64,000 nucleotides of DNA from ASV31 sp965229765 (GCA_965229765.1 CBDDJT010000004.1:186001-250000); one strand, 5' to 3'. Shown: positions 50,396-59,922, counted from the first letter of the stretch. Notes: generated from the sequence alone by a model not told the origin. Program-made: numbers and translations.

Positions 50396-50716
50396 CTATT
50401 CCTTTTCCATCGTGCATTGAAGCGGATGCTGATGCCGGCGGGCAAAGTCCATCACCTGCCCCACCTTTGTTTCCGCGATCTCGAAGGAAAACACCCCCAC
50501 GACCGCCACGCCCTTCTTGTGGACCGTCAGCATGAGGTCGAAGGCCTGCGCGTGGTTCATACCGAAAAAACGTTCCAGCACGTGCACGACGAATTCCATG
50601 GGCGTGTAGTCATCGTTGAGCAGCAGAACCTTGTACAGCGGCGGCCGCTGCGTCTTTGCGCGTGTCTCCAGCAGGACGCCGGTGGTCCCGTCGCCGTCCT
50701 TACGCTCCGCCATCAT
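50396..50716 (-). CDS. clpS: ATP-dependent Clp protease adaptor ClpS
   Basis: ClpS delivers N-degron substrates to ClpAP. The 106-residue protein has PPLYKVLLLNDDYTPMEFVVHVLERFF and AQAFDLMLTVHKKGVAVVGVFSFEIAETKV, the complete ClpS core with the N-degron pocket (NDDYTPM, and the His in TVHKKG). The start could be either of two tandem ATGs at 50716 and 50713. clpA is not in the window. Confidence 0.96.
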   Translation of the reverse strand: MMAERKDGDGTTGVLLETRAKTQRPPLYKVLLLNDDYTPMEFVVHVLERFFGMNHAQAFDLMLTVHKKGVAVVGVFSFEIAETKVGQVMDFARRHQHPLQCTMEKE

Positions 50717-50853
50717 GACCGTCTGAAACGTCACGCACTGCCTCGTCATTCATCGGTTGGGATCGTTCGGAAGGTACTATATAATCGCGAAGCCAATCCT
50801 GAAAAGGGGGCGATCCGGGCGGAACACCGGCCACAAGGGGGAATCGGCATTTC

Positions 50854-51555
50854 ATGACCGCCCGATTGACCGTTATCGGCTTCGATGCCGATGACACGCT
50901 ATGGCAGAACGAGCAGTTCTTCCAGATGACCCAGGACAGATTCGCGGCGCTGCTCGCCGACCATGCCGAGCGTGGCCACCTGAAAGAACGCCTGCTGGAG
51001 GCAGAGCGGCGCAACCTTGGTCACTACGGCTTCGGCATCAAGGGATTCGTGCTGTCGATGATCGAGACGGCCATCGAGGTGACCGAAGATCGCGTTCCCG
51101 CCTCGGTCATCCGCCAGATCATCGAGGCGGGGCAAGAGATGCTGCGCCATCCGATAGAGCTTTTGCCCCACGCGCGCGACGCGGTAGAGCTTGTCGCCGG
51201 GCGCTATCGCGTGGCGCTTATCACCAAGGGCGATCTTCTCGACCAGGAACGCAAGCTGGCGCAATCGGGTCTGGGTGATCTGTTCGACGCGGTCGAGATC
51301 GTGTCCAACAAGACGCCCTCCGTTTATGCCGAGATCTTCTCGCGGATCGGCGACGGGCCCGACAGGGCCATGATGATCGGCAATTCGCTGCGATCGGACG
51401 TTCTGCCGGTGCTCGAAACGGGTGGCTGGGGCGTGTTCGTCCCGCACGATCTGACATGGGTGCTGGAACACGCCGAAACCCCGCATGGCCACGCCCGATT
51501 CCACGAACTGCCGGATCTTGGCGCCCTTGACGATCTGCTCGATCGGCTGGGCTGA
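50854..51555 (+). CDS. HAD-superfamily hydrolase (phosphatase-like)
   Basis: A 233-residue HAD hydrolase. Motif I is IGFDADDTLWQNEQFF with the nucleophile Asp and the DxDxT pattern; motif II is ALITKGDLL; motif III Lys lies in SNKTPSVYAEIF; motif IV is MIGNSLRSDVLPVLETG. An alpha-helical cap follows motif I. Related to YjjG/haloacid-type phosphatases; substrate unknown. It diverges from clpS and precedes dacA by about 196 nt. Confidence 0.9.
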   Translation: MTARLTVIGFDADDTLWQNEQFFQMTQDRFAALLADHAERGHLKERLLEAERRNLGHYGFGIKGFVLSMIETAIEVTEDRVPASVIRQIIEAGQEMLRHPIELLPHARDAVELVAGRYRVALITKGDLLDQERKLAQSGLGDLFDAVEIVSNKTPSVYAEIFSRIGDGPDRAMMIGNSLRSDVLPVLETGGWGVFVPHDLTWVLEHAETPHGHARFHELPDLGALDDLLDRLG

Positions 51556-51751
51556 ACAGACGCCACATTCCCGCCACAATGAAACATGTTGGGGGCATTG
51601 CGGCACTCGTCGCAAGATGTGTGAAGATCTGTGAAGATGTTTCTCAAACCTATTGAATTTCAGATGTTTTCCCGCGTTTGCCGTTGTGCTATCCTACCGC
51701 CCGAGAGGTGCCGCCAGAGCACCCGGATTGAGGCAGAACAGGACAGACGTC

Positions 51752-53386
51752 GTGCAACCGCGTCTTGGACAATGGATCCGGCATGGGCTGGTAATCGTCG
51801 CTGCGCTTGTGGTCATGGCCGCAGGTCAGCGTGCGCATGCGCAGGCCTATGCCGCGATGGTCATCGACGCCCGCTCCGGAGAGGTGCTGCACAGCGACAA
51901 CGCCGATGCGCGCCTTCATCCCGCCTCGCTGACCAAGATGATGACGCTCTACATTGCGTTCGAGGCGGTTCGGAACGGCGAGATCTCACTCGATACGATG
52001 GTGAAGATTTCGCGCAATGCCGCTGCGGAACCGCCGTCGGAACTGGGGCTGCGCACAGGGCAAAGCATCAAGCTGCGCTACCTGATCCGCGCGGCAGCCG
52101 TGAAATCGGCAAATGATGCCGCGACGGCCATCGGCGAAGCGATAGAGGGCAGCGAAGCCGCGTTCATCGACCGCATGAACCGCACGGCCAAGGCCATGGG
52201 GATGACACGGACGACGTTCCGCAACGCCCACGGCCTGACACAGGAGGGCCATCTGTCCACGGCCCGTGACATGACGATACTTGGGCGGCAGCTGTTCTAC
52301 GATTTCCCGGAATACTACAACCTGTTCTCTCGCGAGAGCACGGACGCGGGCCTGCGTCAGGTGTCGAACACGAACCGGCGCTTTCTGTCCGACTACAAGG
52401 GCGCTGACGGCATCAAGACGGGCTATACCAAGGCCGCGGGCTTCAACCTTGTCGCATCGGCAGAGCGTGGCGGCGAACGGATCATCGCCACGGTGTTCGG
52501 TGGCCGGTCGACCGCGCAGCGCAATGCCAAGGTCGCCGAGCTTCTGGATCTCGGGTTCAGAAAGGCGCCGACGCGCGTCGCCGAGCGCCCGCCTGCCAAG
52601 CCCGACTACGAAGGCCCGATGCGCGTGGGCAAGACCGTACGCCTTGTGCGTGCCGTTGCAACCAGTCCGCGCCCCCTTCCCCGCCCCGGCGAGCCCACCC
52701 TCTCGCCAGAGGCGATAGCGGCCCTGAAACAAGAGGTTCAGGACAGCGTCGCCGAAACCATAGCAGAGGCAGAGGCCGTCGCAGAGGCCGAAGCGATCGC
52801 CGAGGCGCTGGCCGCCGAAGCGGCAGAGGCCCTCGCCGCGGCGGCCGCAGCGGCGGAAGCCATTGCGCTGGCAAGGCAAGAGGCCGAGGCGGAAACCACC
52901 GACCTTGCTGAAACGGACAGCGTGGAAGACACGGGCGAAACCGCAGACAAGGACGCCCCCGTACTTGCCGAAGGCACCCCCGCCGCACCGGCGACCGCGC
53001 CGATCCCGCCGCGCCGACCAGAGGAACTTACGCTTGCCGCGCTGACCGAAGAAACCGAAGCCTCGCGGGACGCCACGCCCCATGCGGTGACGGCAGAGGC
53101 GGCAAGTGGCACTGTGACCGAGGTGGTCACACGGCTGTCAACCTCTGGCGGGCGGCTTTGGGGGATCAACATCGGGACGTATTCCAGCCGCTTCCGTGCC
53201 GAGGAAGTTCTGCTCAAGACCGCGCTTGCCGAAATCGGCACGCTGGACGAGGCTTTGCGCAAGGTCGTGTCCACCGGGCGGGGCTTTGACGCCAATTTCG
53301 TGGGCATGAGCGAGGAACTGGCCGCGCTGGCCTGCCGCCGCCTGGAAGCGCGCCGGATCACCTGCCGCACGATCGGGCCAAGCTAG
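51752..53386 (+). CDS. D-alanyl-D-alanine carboxypeptidase with coiled coil and SPOR-like domain
   Basis: A 544-residue class-C-type penicillin-binding protein of the DacA family (low-molecular-weight PBP), removing the terminal D-Ala of peptidoglycan stem peptides. Signal peptide: about residues 1-31. Catalytic motifs: SLTK (Ser59, Lys62), SAN (Ser119), KTG (Lys222). The C-terminal half is unusual: a Pro-rich linker (300-320), an Ala/Glu-rich coiled coil (320-385), an acidic Pro-rich stretch, then a SPOR-like domain (468-540) that would bind denuded glycan. The start is a GTG at 51752 with AGGACAG upstream and a good signal peptide. It converges on yejF with only 7 nt between. Confidence 0.88.
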   Translation: MQPRLGQWIRHGLVIVAALVVMAAGQRAHAQAYAAMVIDARSGEVLHSDNADARLHPASLTKMMTLYIAFEAVRNGEISLDTMVKISRNAAAEPPSELGLRTGQSIKLRYLIRAAAVKSANDAATAIGEAIEGSEAAFIDRMNRTAKAMGMTRTTFRNAHGLTQEGHLSTARDMTILGRQLFYDFPEYYNLFSRESTDAGLRQVSNTNRRFLSDYKGADGIKTGYTKAAGFNLVASAERGGERIIATVFGGRSTAQRNAKVAELLDLGFRKAPTRVAERPPAKPDYEGPMRVGKTVRLVRAVATSPRPLPRPGEPTLSPEAIAALKQEVQDSVAETIAEAEAVAEAEAIAEALAAEAAEALAAAAAAAEAIALARQEAEAETTDLAETDSVEDTGETADKDAPVLAEGTPAAPATAPIPPRRPEELTLAALTEETEASRDATPHAVTAEAASGTVTEVVTRLSTSGGRLWGINIGTYSSRFRAEEVLLKTALAEIGTLDEALRKVVSTGRGFDANFVGMSEELAALACRRLEARRITCRTIGPS

Positions 53387-53393
53387 GCGCGCG

Positions 53394-55010
53394 TCAGGCG
53401 GCGTCACCCGCAGGCTTAAGGTCGAACGCAGCGGCCATCAGTTCTCGGGTATAGTCCGTCTGCGGGTTCTCGAAAATCGCCCGCGCGTCGCCCGTTTCCA
53501 CGATATCGCCGCGCTTCATCACGATCACCCGGTGGCTTAGCGCGCGCACGACCTTGAGGTCATGGCTGATGAACAGGTAGGCCAGCCCGTGCCGGCGCTG
53601 AAGCTCTCTCAACAGTTCGACGATCTGCACCTGCACCGTCATGTCCAGCGCCGAGGTCGGTTCGTCCAGCACCAGAAGACGCGGGCGCAGGATCATGGCG
53701 CGCGCAATGGCGATACGCTGGCGCTGGCCGCCGGAAAACTCGTGCGGATAACGGTGCATCGTCATCGGGTCCAGCCCGACCTCTGCCATGATCTCGGCAA
53801 CCATGCGGCGTCGGTCCTGCCCGGCGTCGGTGCCATGCACCGTCAGCCCTTCGCTGATGATCTCCTCGACAGACATCCGCGGGCTGAGGCTGCCATAGGG
53901 ATCCTGGAACACGATCTGCATGTCACGCCGCAGCGGGCGCAACTGGCGCGATTTCCAGCCCTGAATGTTGTCGCCCAGGAACACGACGGGCCCCTGCGAC
54001 GAGATCAGGCGCATGATCGCCAGCGCCAGCGTCGTCTTTCCGGACCCGGATTCCCCGACAATGCCCACGGTCTCGCCCGCACGCACCGACAGGCTTGCGG
54101 CATTCACCGCCTTGATATGGCCCACAACCTTGCGCATCAGCCCGCGATGGATCGGGAACCAGATGCGCAGGTTGTCTGTGCGCACGATCTCTTCGGCGGT
54201 CTCGGGAACCGGCGGCGGCGTGCCCACCGCCTCTGCCGACAGAAGCTTCTTTGTGTAGTCGTGCCGAGGGTTGGCAAAGATCTCGGCCGTGGGGCCCTGT
54301 TCGACGATCTCGCCGTCCTTCATCACGCAGACCCGGTCGGCGATCTTGCGAACGATGCCCAGATCATGGGTGATGAACAGAAGGCTCATCCCCTCGGATT
54401 GCTTGAGGTCGTACAAAAGATCGAGGATCTGCGCCTGGATCGTCACATCCAGCGCGGTCGTCGGTTCGTCCGCGATCAAAAGCTCTGGACCATTCGCAAG
54501 CGCCATCGCGATCATGACGCGCTGGCGCTGTCCGCCCGACAACTGGTGCGGATAGGATCCCAGCCGCTCGGCGGCGTTGTGGATGCCCACTTTTTCCAGA
54601 AGTTCGATCACCCGGGCGCGCGCTGCCTCTCCCGTCAGGCCCTGATGCACGGCAAGCGATTCGCGGATCTGCTTTTCCAGTGTGTGCAGCGGGTTCAGCG
54701 ATGTCATCGGCTCCTGGAAGATAAAGCTGATGTCGTTTCCGCGCACCCGCATCAGCTTGTCCTCTGATGCGTTCGACAGGTCCTCTCCCTGATAGCGTAT
54801 GGACCCCGACACCGTGGCGCTTCCAGGCAGGAGCGACACGGTCGACAGCGCAGTCACCGATTTGCCGGACCCGCTTTCGCCCACCAGCGCCACGGTTTCG
54901 CCCTTGCCGACGGTAAAGGACACGCCACGCACCGCCGGAACCTGCCGTCCGTCCTGACGGAAAGTGACGTTCAGGTTCTCGACTTCCAGAACAGTGGCCG
55001 CGCCGGTCAT
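53394..55010 (-). CDS. yejF: Peptide ABC transporter fused ATPase (YejF type)
   Basis: A 538-residue fusion of two ATPase domains, the pattern of YejF and other peptide/nickel ABC importers. Domain 1 has GESGSGKSVTALS, LSGGQRQRVMIAMA and LLIADEPTTALD; domain 2 has GESGSGKTTLALA, FSGGQRQRIAIARA and LLVLDEPTSALD. It overlaps yejE by 4 nt. YejABEF imports peptides, including microcin C in E. coli; here the natural substrate is unknown. Confidence 0.94.
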   Translation of the reverse strand: MTGAATVLEVENLNVTFRQDGRQVPAVRGVSFTVGKGETVALVGESGSGKSVTALSTVSLLPGSATVSGSIRYQGEDLSNASEDKLMRVRGNDISFIFQEPMTSLNPLHTLEKQIRESLAVHQGLTGEAARARVIELLEKVGIHNAAERLGSYPHQLSGGQRQRVMIAMALANGPELLIADEPTTALDVTIQAQILDLLYDLKQSEGMSLLFITHDLGIVRKIADRVCVMKDGEIVEQGPTAEIFANPRHDYTKKLLSAEAVGTPPPVPETAEEIVRTDNLRIWFPIHRGLMRKVVGHIKAVNAASLSVRAGETVGIVGESGSGKTTLALAIMRLISSQGPVVFLGDNIQGWKSRQLRPLRRDMQIVFQDPYGSLSPRMSVEEIISEGLTVHGTDAGQDRRRMVAEIMAEVGLDPMTMHRYPHEFSGGQRQRIAIARAMILRPRLLVLDEPTSALDMTVQVQIVELLRELQRRHGLAYLFISHDLKVVRALSHRVIVMKRGDIVETGDARAIFENPQTDYTRELMAAAFDLKPAGDAA

Positions 55011-56203
55011 TGGAAGGTCTTTCGCGGATCGAAGGCGTCACGCACGCCCTCGAAGATGAACACCAGCAGCGACAGCATGATCGCGAACGTGAAGAAGGCG
55101 GTAAAGCCAAGCCACGGCGCCTGCAGGTTCTGTTTCGCCTGAAGCGTCAGTTCCCCCAGCGACGGGGCCGAGGACGGCAGACCGAAGCCAAGAAAATCGA
55201 GCGATGCCAGCGTGCCGATCGTGCCCGTGATGATGAAAGGCAGCATGGTCAGCGTGGCGACCATCGCGTTGGGCAGCATGTGACGGAACATGATCGTCCA
55301 GTTCGACACGCCAAGCGCCCGCGCCGCGCGCACATACTCGAAGTTGCGCGCCCGCAGGAATTCCGCCCGCACCACGCCCACCAGCGCGGGCCAGCCGAAC
55401 AGCGCGGTCAGGAACACCAGCAGCCAGAACCCCCGGCCCAGGATCGCGAACATGATGATGATGATGTAAAGCGAGGGCGTCGATACCCAGATCTCGATCA
55501 GGCGCTGGAACACCAGATCCAGCCAGCCGCCGAAATAGCCCTGCACCGCGCCCGCAACGATACCGATGACACTTGCGATGCCAGTGACGATGATCGTGAA
55601 AAGGATCGACAGCCGGAATCCGTAGATCACCCGCGCCGCCACGTCGCGCGCGGTGTCGTCGGTGCCCAGCAGGTGGTTGTCGTCGGGCGCGGACGGCGCG
55701 GTGCCCTGAATGTCGTTGATCGTGTTGTAGGAATAGGGGATCGGCGGCCAGAGCATCCAGCCCTTCTCGATCGCCTCGCCCTCGACCACGCCGTCGGCCG
55801 CATCCTCTATCACGCCCTCGGGGTCGTCGAAACAGATGTCCAGCCCGCCCGAGATGATGAGGCACTGCACCTCGACGTCCGCATAGACGGCCTCTGTCTG
55901 GAAATCGCCGCCGAACGCCGTCTCGGGATAGAAGTTGAAGATCGGCGTGTAATAGCTGCCCCGGTGCTGCACCAGGATCGGCTTGTCGTTGGCGATGAAC
56001 TCGGCGAACAGCGACACGCCGAACAGAATGCCGAAGACCACCAAGGACCAGTAGGCCCGACGATTGCGGGTGAAATTGCGCCAGCGCCGCTGGTTCAGCG
56101 GCGACAGGGTGAACCAGCCGCGCCGCGCCTTGGGCAGATCGGTCCAGTCGGTCGGCTTTGTCGCGGCGTCCTCAGGGCGGGGGGCGGTGTCGGGCATCGC
56201 CAT
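55007..56203 (-). CDS. yejE: Peptide ABC transporter permease (YejE type)
   Basis: A 398-residue BPD-type permease. After a cytosolic start there is one helix (WSLVVFGILFGVSLFAEFIAN). A YejE-specific extracytoplasmic region (residues 68-165) follows, with ILVQHRGSYYTPIFNFYPET and PPIPYSYNTIND. The permease core has HLLGTDDTARDVAARVIYGF and RAARALGVSNWTIMFRHMLPNA. The start at 56203 lies 1 nt after yejB and follows GGGAGA. Overlaps yejF by 4 nt. Confidence 0.94.
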   Translation of the reverse strand: MAMPDTAPRPEDAATKPTDWTDLPKARRGWFTLSPLNQRRWRNFTRNRRAYWSLVVFGILFGVSLFAEFIANDKPILVQHRGSYYTPIFNFYPETAFGGDFQTEAVYADVEVQCLIISGGLDICFDDPEGVIEDAADGVVEGEAIEKGWMLWPPIPYSYNTINDIQGTAPSAPDDNHLLGTDDTARDVAARVIYGFRLSILFTIIVTGIASVIGIVAGAVQGYFGGWLDLVFQRLIEIWVSTPSLYIIIIMFAILGRGFWLLVFLTALFGWPALVGVVRAEFLRARNFEYVRAARALGVSNWTIMFRHMLPNAMVATLTMLPFIITGTIGTLASLDFLGFGLPSSAPSLGELTLQAKQNLQAPWLGFTAFFTFAIMLSLLVFIFEGVRDAFDPRKTFQ

Positions 56204-56204
56204 C

Positions 56205-57290
56205 TCAGGTCTCCCGCGTCTCGAAGTCGATGCGCGGATCGACGAAGACATACATCAGGTCCGACAGGATACCCACGAAAAGGCTGATAAGGCCGAACAC
56301 GAAGAGCGTCCCGAAGATCACCGGGTAGTCGCGCGCGACCGCCGCCTCGAAGCCAAGCCGCCCCAGACCGTCGAGCGAAAAGATCGTCTCGATGATGATC
56401 GAGGCGCCAAAGAACACCCCGATGAACAGCGACGGGAAGCCCGCGATCACGATCAGCATCGCGTTGCGGAAGACGTGGCCATAAAGCACCCGCCGTTCGG
56501 TAAGACCCTTGGCCTTCGCGGTAATGACATACTGCTTCTTGATTTCGTCAAGGAACGAGTTCTTGGTCAGCAGCGTCAGCGTGGCGAAGCTGGAAATCGT
56601 GGACGCCAGCACCGGCAGCGTGATGTGCCAGAAATAGTCGCCGACCTTGCCCAACATGCTCAGATCGTCGAAATTGTCCGATGTCAGGCCGCGCAGGGGG
56701 AAGATCTGCCAGTAGGATCCGCCGGCGAACAGCACCAGCAGCAGGATCGCGAACAGGAAACCGGGTATTGCGTAGCCGATGATGATCGCCGCAGAGGTCC
56801 AGGTGTCGAACGACGTGCCGTCGCGCACCGCCTTGCGGATGCCCAGCGGGATCGAGATCAGGTAGGCCAGAAGCGTCGACCACAGCCCCAGCGTGATCGA
56901 CACCGGCAGCTTCTCGATCACCAGGTCCACCACGCTGACCGACCGGAAATAGCTTTCCCCGAAATCGAAGCGCACATAGTCCCACATCATCAGCAGGAAA
57001 CGCTGCAATGGCGGCTTGTCGAAGCCGAATTCGCGCTCCAGCTCTTCGATGAAATCGGGGGGCAGGCCGCGGGCGCCAAGATAGCGTTCATCCCCGCCAC
57101 CAGCCTCGGCCGCACCGGCATCGGCGCCGCCCGCGATGGTCTGGAACACGTCGCCGTCGCCTTCGAGATTGGCGATGATCTGTTCGATCGGCCCGCCCGG
57201 CACGAACTGCGTCAGCGTGAAGTTGACCACCATGATCCCGAACAGCGTCGGGATCACCAGCAGCAGGCGGCGAAGGATATAGGCACCCAT
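56205..57290 (-). CDS. yejB: Peptide ABC transporter permease (YejB type)
   Basis: A 361-residue BPD-type permease with six helices. It starts YILRRLLLVIPTLFGIMVVNF, then a periplasmic part with DFIEELEREFGFDKPPLQRF, and the EAA loop ITAKAKGLTERRVLYGHVFRNAML. Length and order fit YejB. It follows yejA by 23 nt and precedes yejE by 1 nt. Confidence 0.94.
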   Translation of the reverse strand: MGAYILRRLLLVIPTLFGIMVVNFTLTQFVPGGPIEQIIANLEGDGDVFQTIAGGADAGAAEAGGGDERYLGARGLPPDFIEELEREFGFDKPPLQRFLLMMWDYVRFDFGESYFRSVSVVDLVIEKLPVSITLGLWSTLLAYLISIPLGIRKAVRDGTSFDTWTSAAIIIGYAIPGFLFAILLLVLFAGGSYWQIFPLRGLTSDNFDDLSMLGKVGDYFWHITLPVLASTISSFATLTLLTKNSFLDEIKKQYVITAKAKGLTERRVLYGHVFRNAMLIVIAGFPSLFIGVFFGASIIIETIFSLDGLGRLGFEAAVARDYPVIFGTLFVFGLISLFVGILSDLMYVFVDPRIDFETRET

Positions 57291-57313
57291 TCGTCAGACC
57301 CCGATGCCGCGGT

Positions 57314-59224
57314 TCAAAAGACGCCCGCGGCCTTCAGTGCCTCGCCCTTCTCGGCATCGTACCACCAGAAATCCAGGTTCCCCAGCGCATACGGCGGAAG
57401 CGGCTCTGGATATCCGTACATGTCATAGTACGCCACCGTGTGCACGTCCTTGTACCACTGCGGCACCCAGAAGCGCTCGGCGCGCAGCACCCGGTCAAGC
57501 GCCTGAACGGTGTGCGTCAGCTCTGCCTCGGTCCCGGCAGCGATCACCATGTCGACGATCTTGTCCACCGCCGCATTCTTCAGACCCATCAGGTTGAAGA
57601 CCGAACTGTCGGCAGTCTTGGACCCATAGTACTGCAAAAGCCCTGAGCCGGGCTGATAGCCCATCGGGAACTGGGTTGTCAGGACGTCGAAGTCGTAGCT
57701 GCGCTCGCGGTTCGTGGCCTCGGCATTGTCGACCCGGTTGTGAACCGCGTCCACACCGATGGACCGGAGGTTTTGAACGTAGGGGTTGATGACCCGGTCG
57801 AATGTCTGGCTGTCGTTCAGGAACTCCAGCTTCAGCATCTGGCCCTCGGCGTTGCGGCGCATTCCGTCGTCGCCCACGATCCAGCCTGCCTCGTCCAGCA
57901 GCCGCGAGGCCTCGCGCGCATTGCGCCGGTCAAGCTGGCGTTCGCCCGATGTCGGCGCCATCACTGCCTCGTCGGTCAGAATGCTCGCATCCAACAGGCC
58001 CTCGTCGACCAGCGGCTGAAGGATCGCCAGTTCCTCGGGCGTCGGCGTGCCGACAGCGGCCAGATCAGAGTTCTCCCAGAACGAGTTCACCCTCTCGTAA
58101 AGGCCATAGAACAGCGTTTCGTTGGACCATTCGAAATTGAACATCAGACCGATTGCCTGACGCACGCGCGGATCCTGCAACTGCGGGCGGCGCAGGTTGA
58201 ACACGAACGACTGGCCGGTCGCGATGGTGCCGTCTGGCAATTCCGCCTTGACCACATGGCCGTCGGTCAGCGCGGGGAAATCATAGCCCGTGGCCCAGCT
58301 TTTCGACGACGCCTCGTTGCGGAAGGTATAGCTGCCGCCCTTGAAGCCCTCGAATGCGGCGTTGTAGTCGGCGTAGTATTCAATGCGAATGCGCTCGAAG
58401 TTGTAGCGCCCGATGTTCATCGGCAGATCGACGCCCCACCAGTCGGGGTCGCGTTCATAGACCAGCGTCTGGCCGACATCCATGTCCGCCAGCACGTACG
58501 GGCCCGATCCCAGCAGCGGTTCCAGCGAGCTTTCTTCGAAATCGCGATCGTTGGCGATGTAGAAGGCCTTGGAAAAGATCGGCAGCCCGCCCACGGTGGA
58601 TGGCAGGTCGCGCGTCGGGAAGCCTTCCTTGAACGTGTACTTCACGCGGTAGGTGTCCAGCACCTCGGCGCTTTCCACCTGTTCCTGCAAAACGGCGCGG
58701 AAGCTCGGCAGGCCCTTGTCGCGGAACAGCTCGTAGCTGAACACCACGTCTTCGGCCGTCAGCGGCGAGCCGTCGGAAAACCGCGCCTCGGGGCGGATGT
58801 CGAAGATCACCCAGCTGCGATCTTCGGGGTACTCCATCGACGACGCGACCAGCCCATAGTTCGCGCCGATCTCGTCCGCGGTGCCGTCCAGCAGGGATTC
58901 GAAGAAAATCGTCGACAACCCGCCGGACCGCCCCTTTGTGGAATAGGGATGCATGGAATCGAACGATCCGAAGGCCCATACGCTGATCTCGCCGCCCTTG
59001 GGCGCCTCCGGGTTCACATAGCCCAGGTGAGGAAAGTCCGCGGGCATCTGCAACTGCCCGAAGGTCGAAATGCCATGTGCCTTGATGATCTCTTCGGCCT
59101 TGGCCACCGCGACCATCCACGCCAGCGCGACGACAGAGAACGGCACCGCCATCAAGAGGCGGAACATGCGTCCCTGGTCGGTATTGCGAGATAGCGTCTG
59201 GGTCCGGGCAAATCGCTGCTGCAT
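57314..59224 (-). CDS. yejA: Periplasmic peptide-binding protein (YejA type)
   Basis: A 636-residue extracellular solute-binding protein of family 5. The signal segment covers residues 20-43 (FRLLMAVPFSVVALAWMVAVAKA). YejA-type blocks are KAHGISTFGQLQMPADFPHLGYVNPEAPKGGEISVWAFGSFDSMHPYSTKG; also YRVKYTFKEGFPTRDLPS and FWVPQWYKDVHTVAYYD. Length suits YejA (about 600). First gene of yejABEF, with a perfect palindrome (59266-59279) upstream. Either ATG 59224 or GTG 59227 may be used. Confidence 0.94.
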   Translation of the reverse strand: MQQRFARTQTLSRNTDQGRMFRLLMAVPFSVVALAWMVAVAKAEEIIKAHGISTFGQLQMPADFPHLGYVNPEAPKGGEISVWAFGSFDSMHPYSTKGRSGGLSTIFFESLLDGTADEIGANYGLVASSMEYPEDRSWVIFDIRPEARFSDGSPLTAEDVVFSYELFRDKGLPSFRAVLQEQVESAEVLDTYRVKYTFKEGFPTRDLPSTVGGLPIFSKAFYIANDRDFEESSLEPLLGSGPYVLADMDVGQTLVYERDPDWWGVDLPMNIGRYNFERIRIEYYADYNAAFEGFKGGSYTFRNEASSKSWATGYDFPALTDGHVVKAELPDGTIATGQSFVFNLRRPQLQDPRVRQAIGLMFNFEWSNETLFYGLYERVNSFWENSDLAAVGTPTPEELAILQPLVDEGLLDASILTDEAVMAPTSGERQLDRRNAREASRLLDEAGWIVGDDGMRRNAEGQMLKLEFLNDSQTFDRVINPYVQNLRSIGVDAVHNRVDNAEATNRERSYDFDVLTTQFPMGYQPGSGLLQYYGSKTADSSVFNLMGLKNAAVDKIVDMVIAAGTEAELTHTVQALDRVLRAERFWVPQWYKDVHTVAYYDMYGYPEPLPPYALGNLDFWWYDAEKGEALKAAGVF

Positions 59225-59265
59225 CACTGGGTCCTCTGTCCTGTCGCGGCGTGAACGACAATAAT

Positions 59266-59279
59266 ACCTAAATTTAGGT
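59266..59279. promoter_or_regulatory. Perfect 14-nt palindrome upstream of yejA
   Basis: ACCTAAATTTAGGT is a perfect AT-rich palindrome centred about 48 nt upstream of yejA, in a GC-rich setting. It looks like a repressor operator for the yej operon. I cannot assign the regulator. Confidence 0.6.
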
Positions 59280-59355
59280 GCGAAACCGATTTGTCGAATG
59301 CCAGCCTGCGAAAGAATTCGTGAACACGCGGTGAGCGGGCCGTTCGCAAACGAAA

Positions 59356-59382
59356 CGGGCCGCGCCCGGGTGGCGCGGCCCG
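59356..59382 (-). terminator. Rho-independent terminator of cycM
   Basis: An 11-bp stem CGGGCCGCGCC / GGCGCGGCCCG with a 5-nt loop. On the - strand it is followed by TTTCGTTTGC. It lies 21 nt after the cycM stop. Confidence 0.7.
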
Positions 59383-59403
59383 CGTCTTCCGGGTGTGGCA
59401 GGA

Positions 59404-59922
59404 TCAGCCGCCGATGCCTTGCAGATAGGCGATCAGGTTGGCACGATCCTCGACGTCATCCATGCCGCCATAGCTCATCTTGGTGCCCGGCGCATAGCTG
59501 CGCGGGCTTTCGAGAAAGCCGTTCAGATGCTCGGGCGACCAGACGTCCGCCACAAGTTCCAGCGCCCCCGAGTAGGAGTAGCCGGCCACAGAGTCGACGG
59601 CTCGCCCAACCACGCCGTAAAGATGCGGGCCGGTGCCATTGGCGCCGTCCTCCAGCTTGTGGCAGGCTTGGCACTGGCGCCACAGGCGTTCACCGGCATC
59701 CGCACTGGCGACCGCAAAGGCCTCTTCGAAGGTCGGGCCGGTCTCGACGACCGCTTCACCGCTTTCCTCCTCGCCCGTGTCGATGGAATAGGCTTGTTCG
59801 TGATAACCCCCGTGCGACTCCTTGTGGTAAAGCGCTTCACCGCCCCACTGCAGCAAAAGGAAAATCAGAAGCGTCAGGCAAAGCGCGCCAACCGCCTTCG
59901 TCATTGTCATCGTGTCGAACAT
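59404..59922 (-). CDS. cycM: Membrane-anchored cytochrome c552 (CycM)
   Basis: A 172-residue class I cytochrome c anchored by an uncleaved N-terminal helix (MFDTMTMTKAVGALCLTLLIF), very like Paracoccus CycM, which carries electrons from cytochrome bc1 to aa3 oxidase. The heme site is CQACHKLEDGANGTGPHLYG; the axial Met is in GTKMSYGG; EDRANLIAYLQG closes the fold. An acidic linker lies between helix and heme domain. I chose 59922 because it matches CycM N-termini; an ATG four codons upstream is possible. Divergent from pheA. Confidence 0.94.
   Translation of the reverse strand: MFDTMTMTKAVGALCLTLLIFLLLQWGGEALYHKESHGGYHEQAYSIDTGEEESGEAVVETGPTFEEAFAVASADAGERLWRQCQACHKLEDGANGTGPHLYGVVGRAVDSVAGYSYSGALELVADVWSPEHLNGFLESPRSYAPGTKMSYGGMDDVEDRANLIAYLQGIGG

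Noticed and set aside
51600..51645. Short direct repeats GTGAAGAT near the HAD-dacA gap
   Set aside because: Two 8-nt copies are too short and too few to claim an element, and no operator or riboswitch pattern goes with them.
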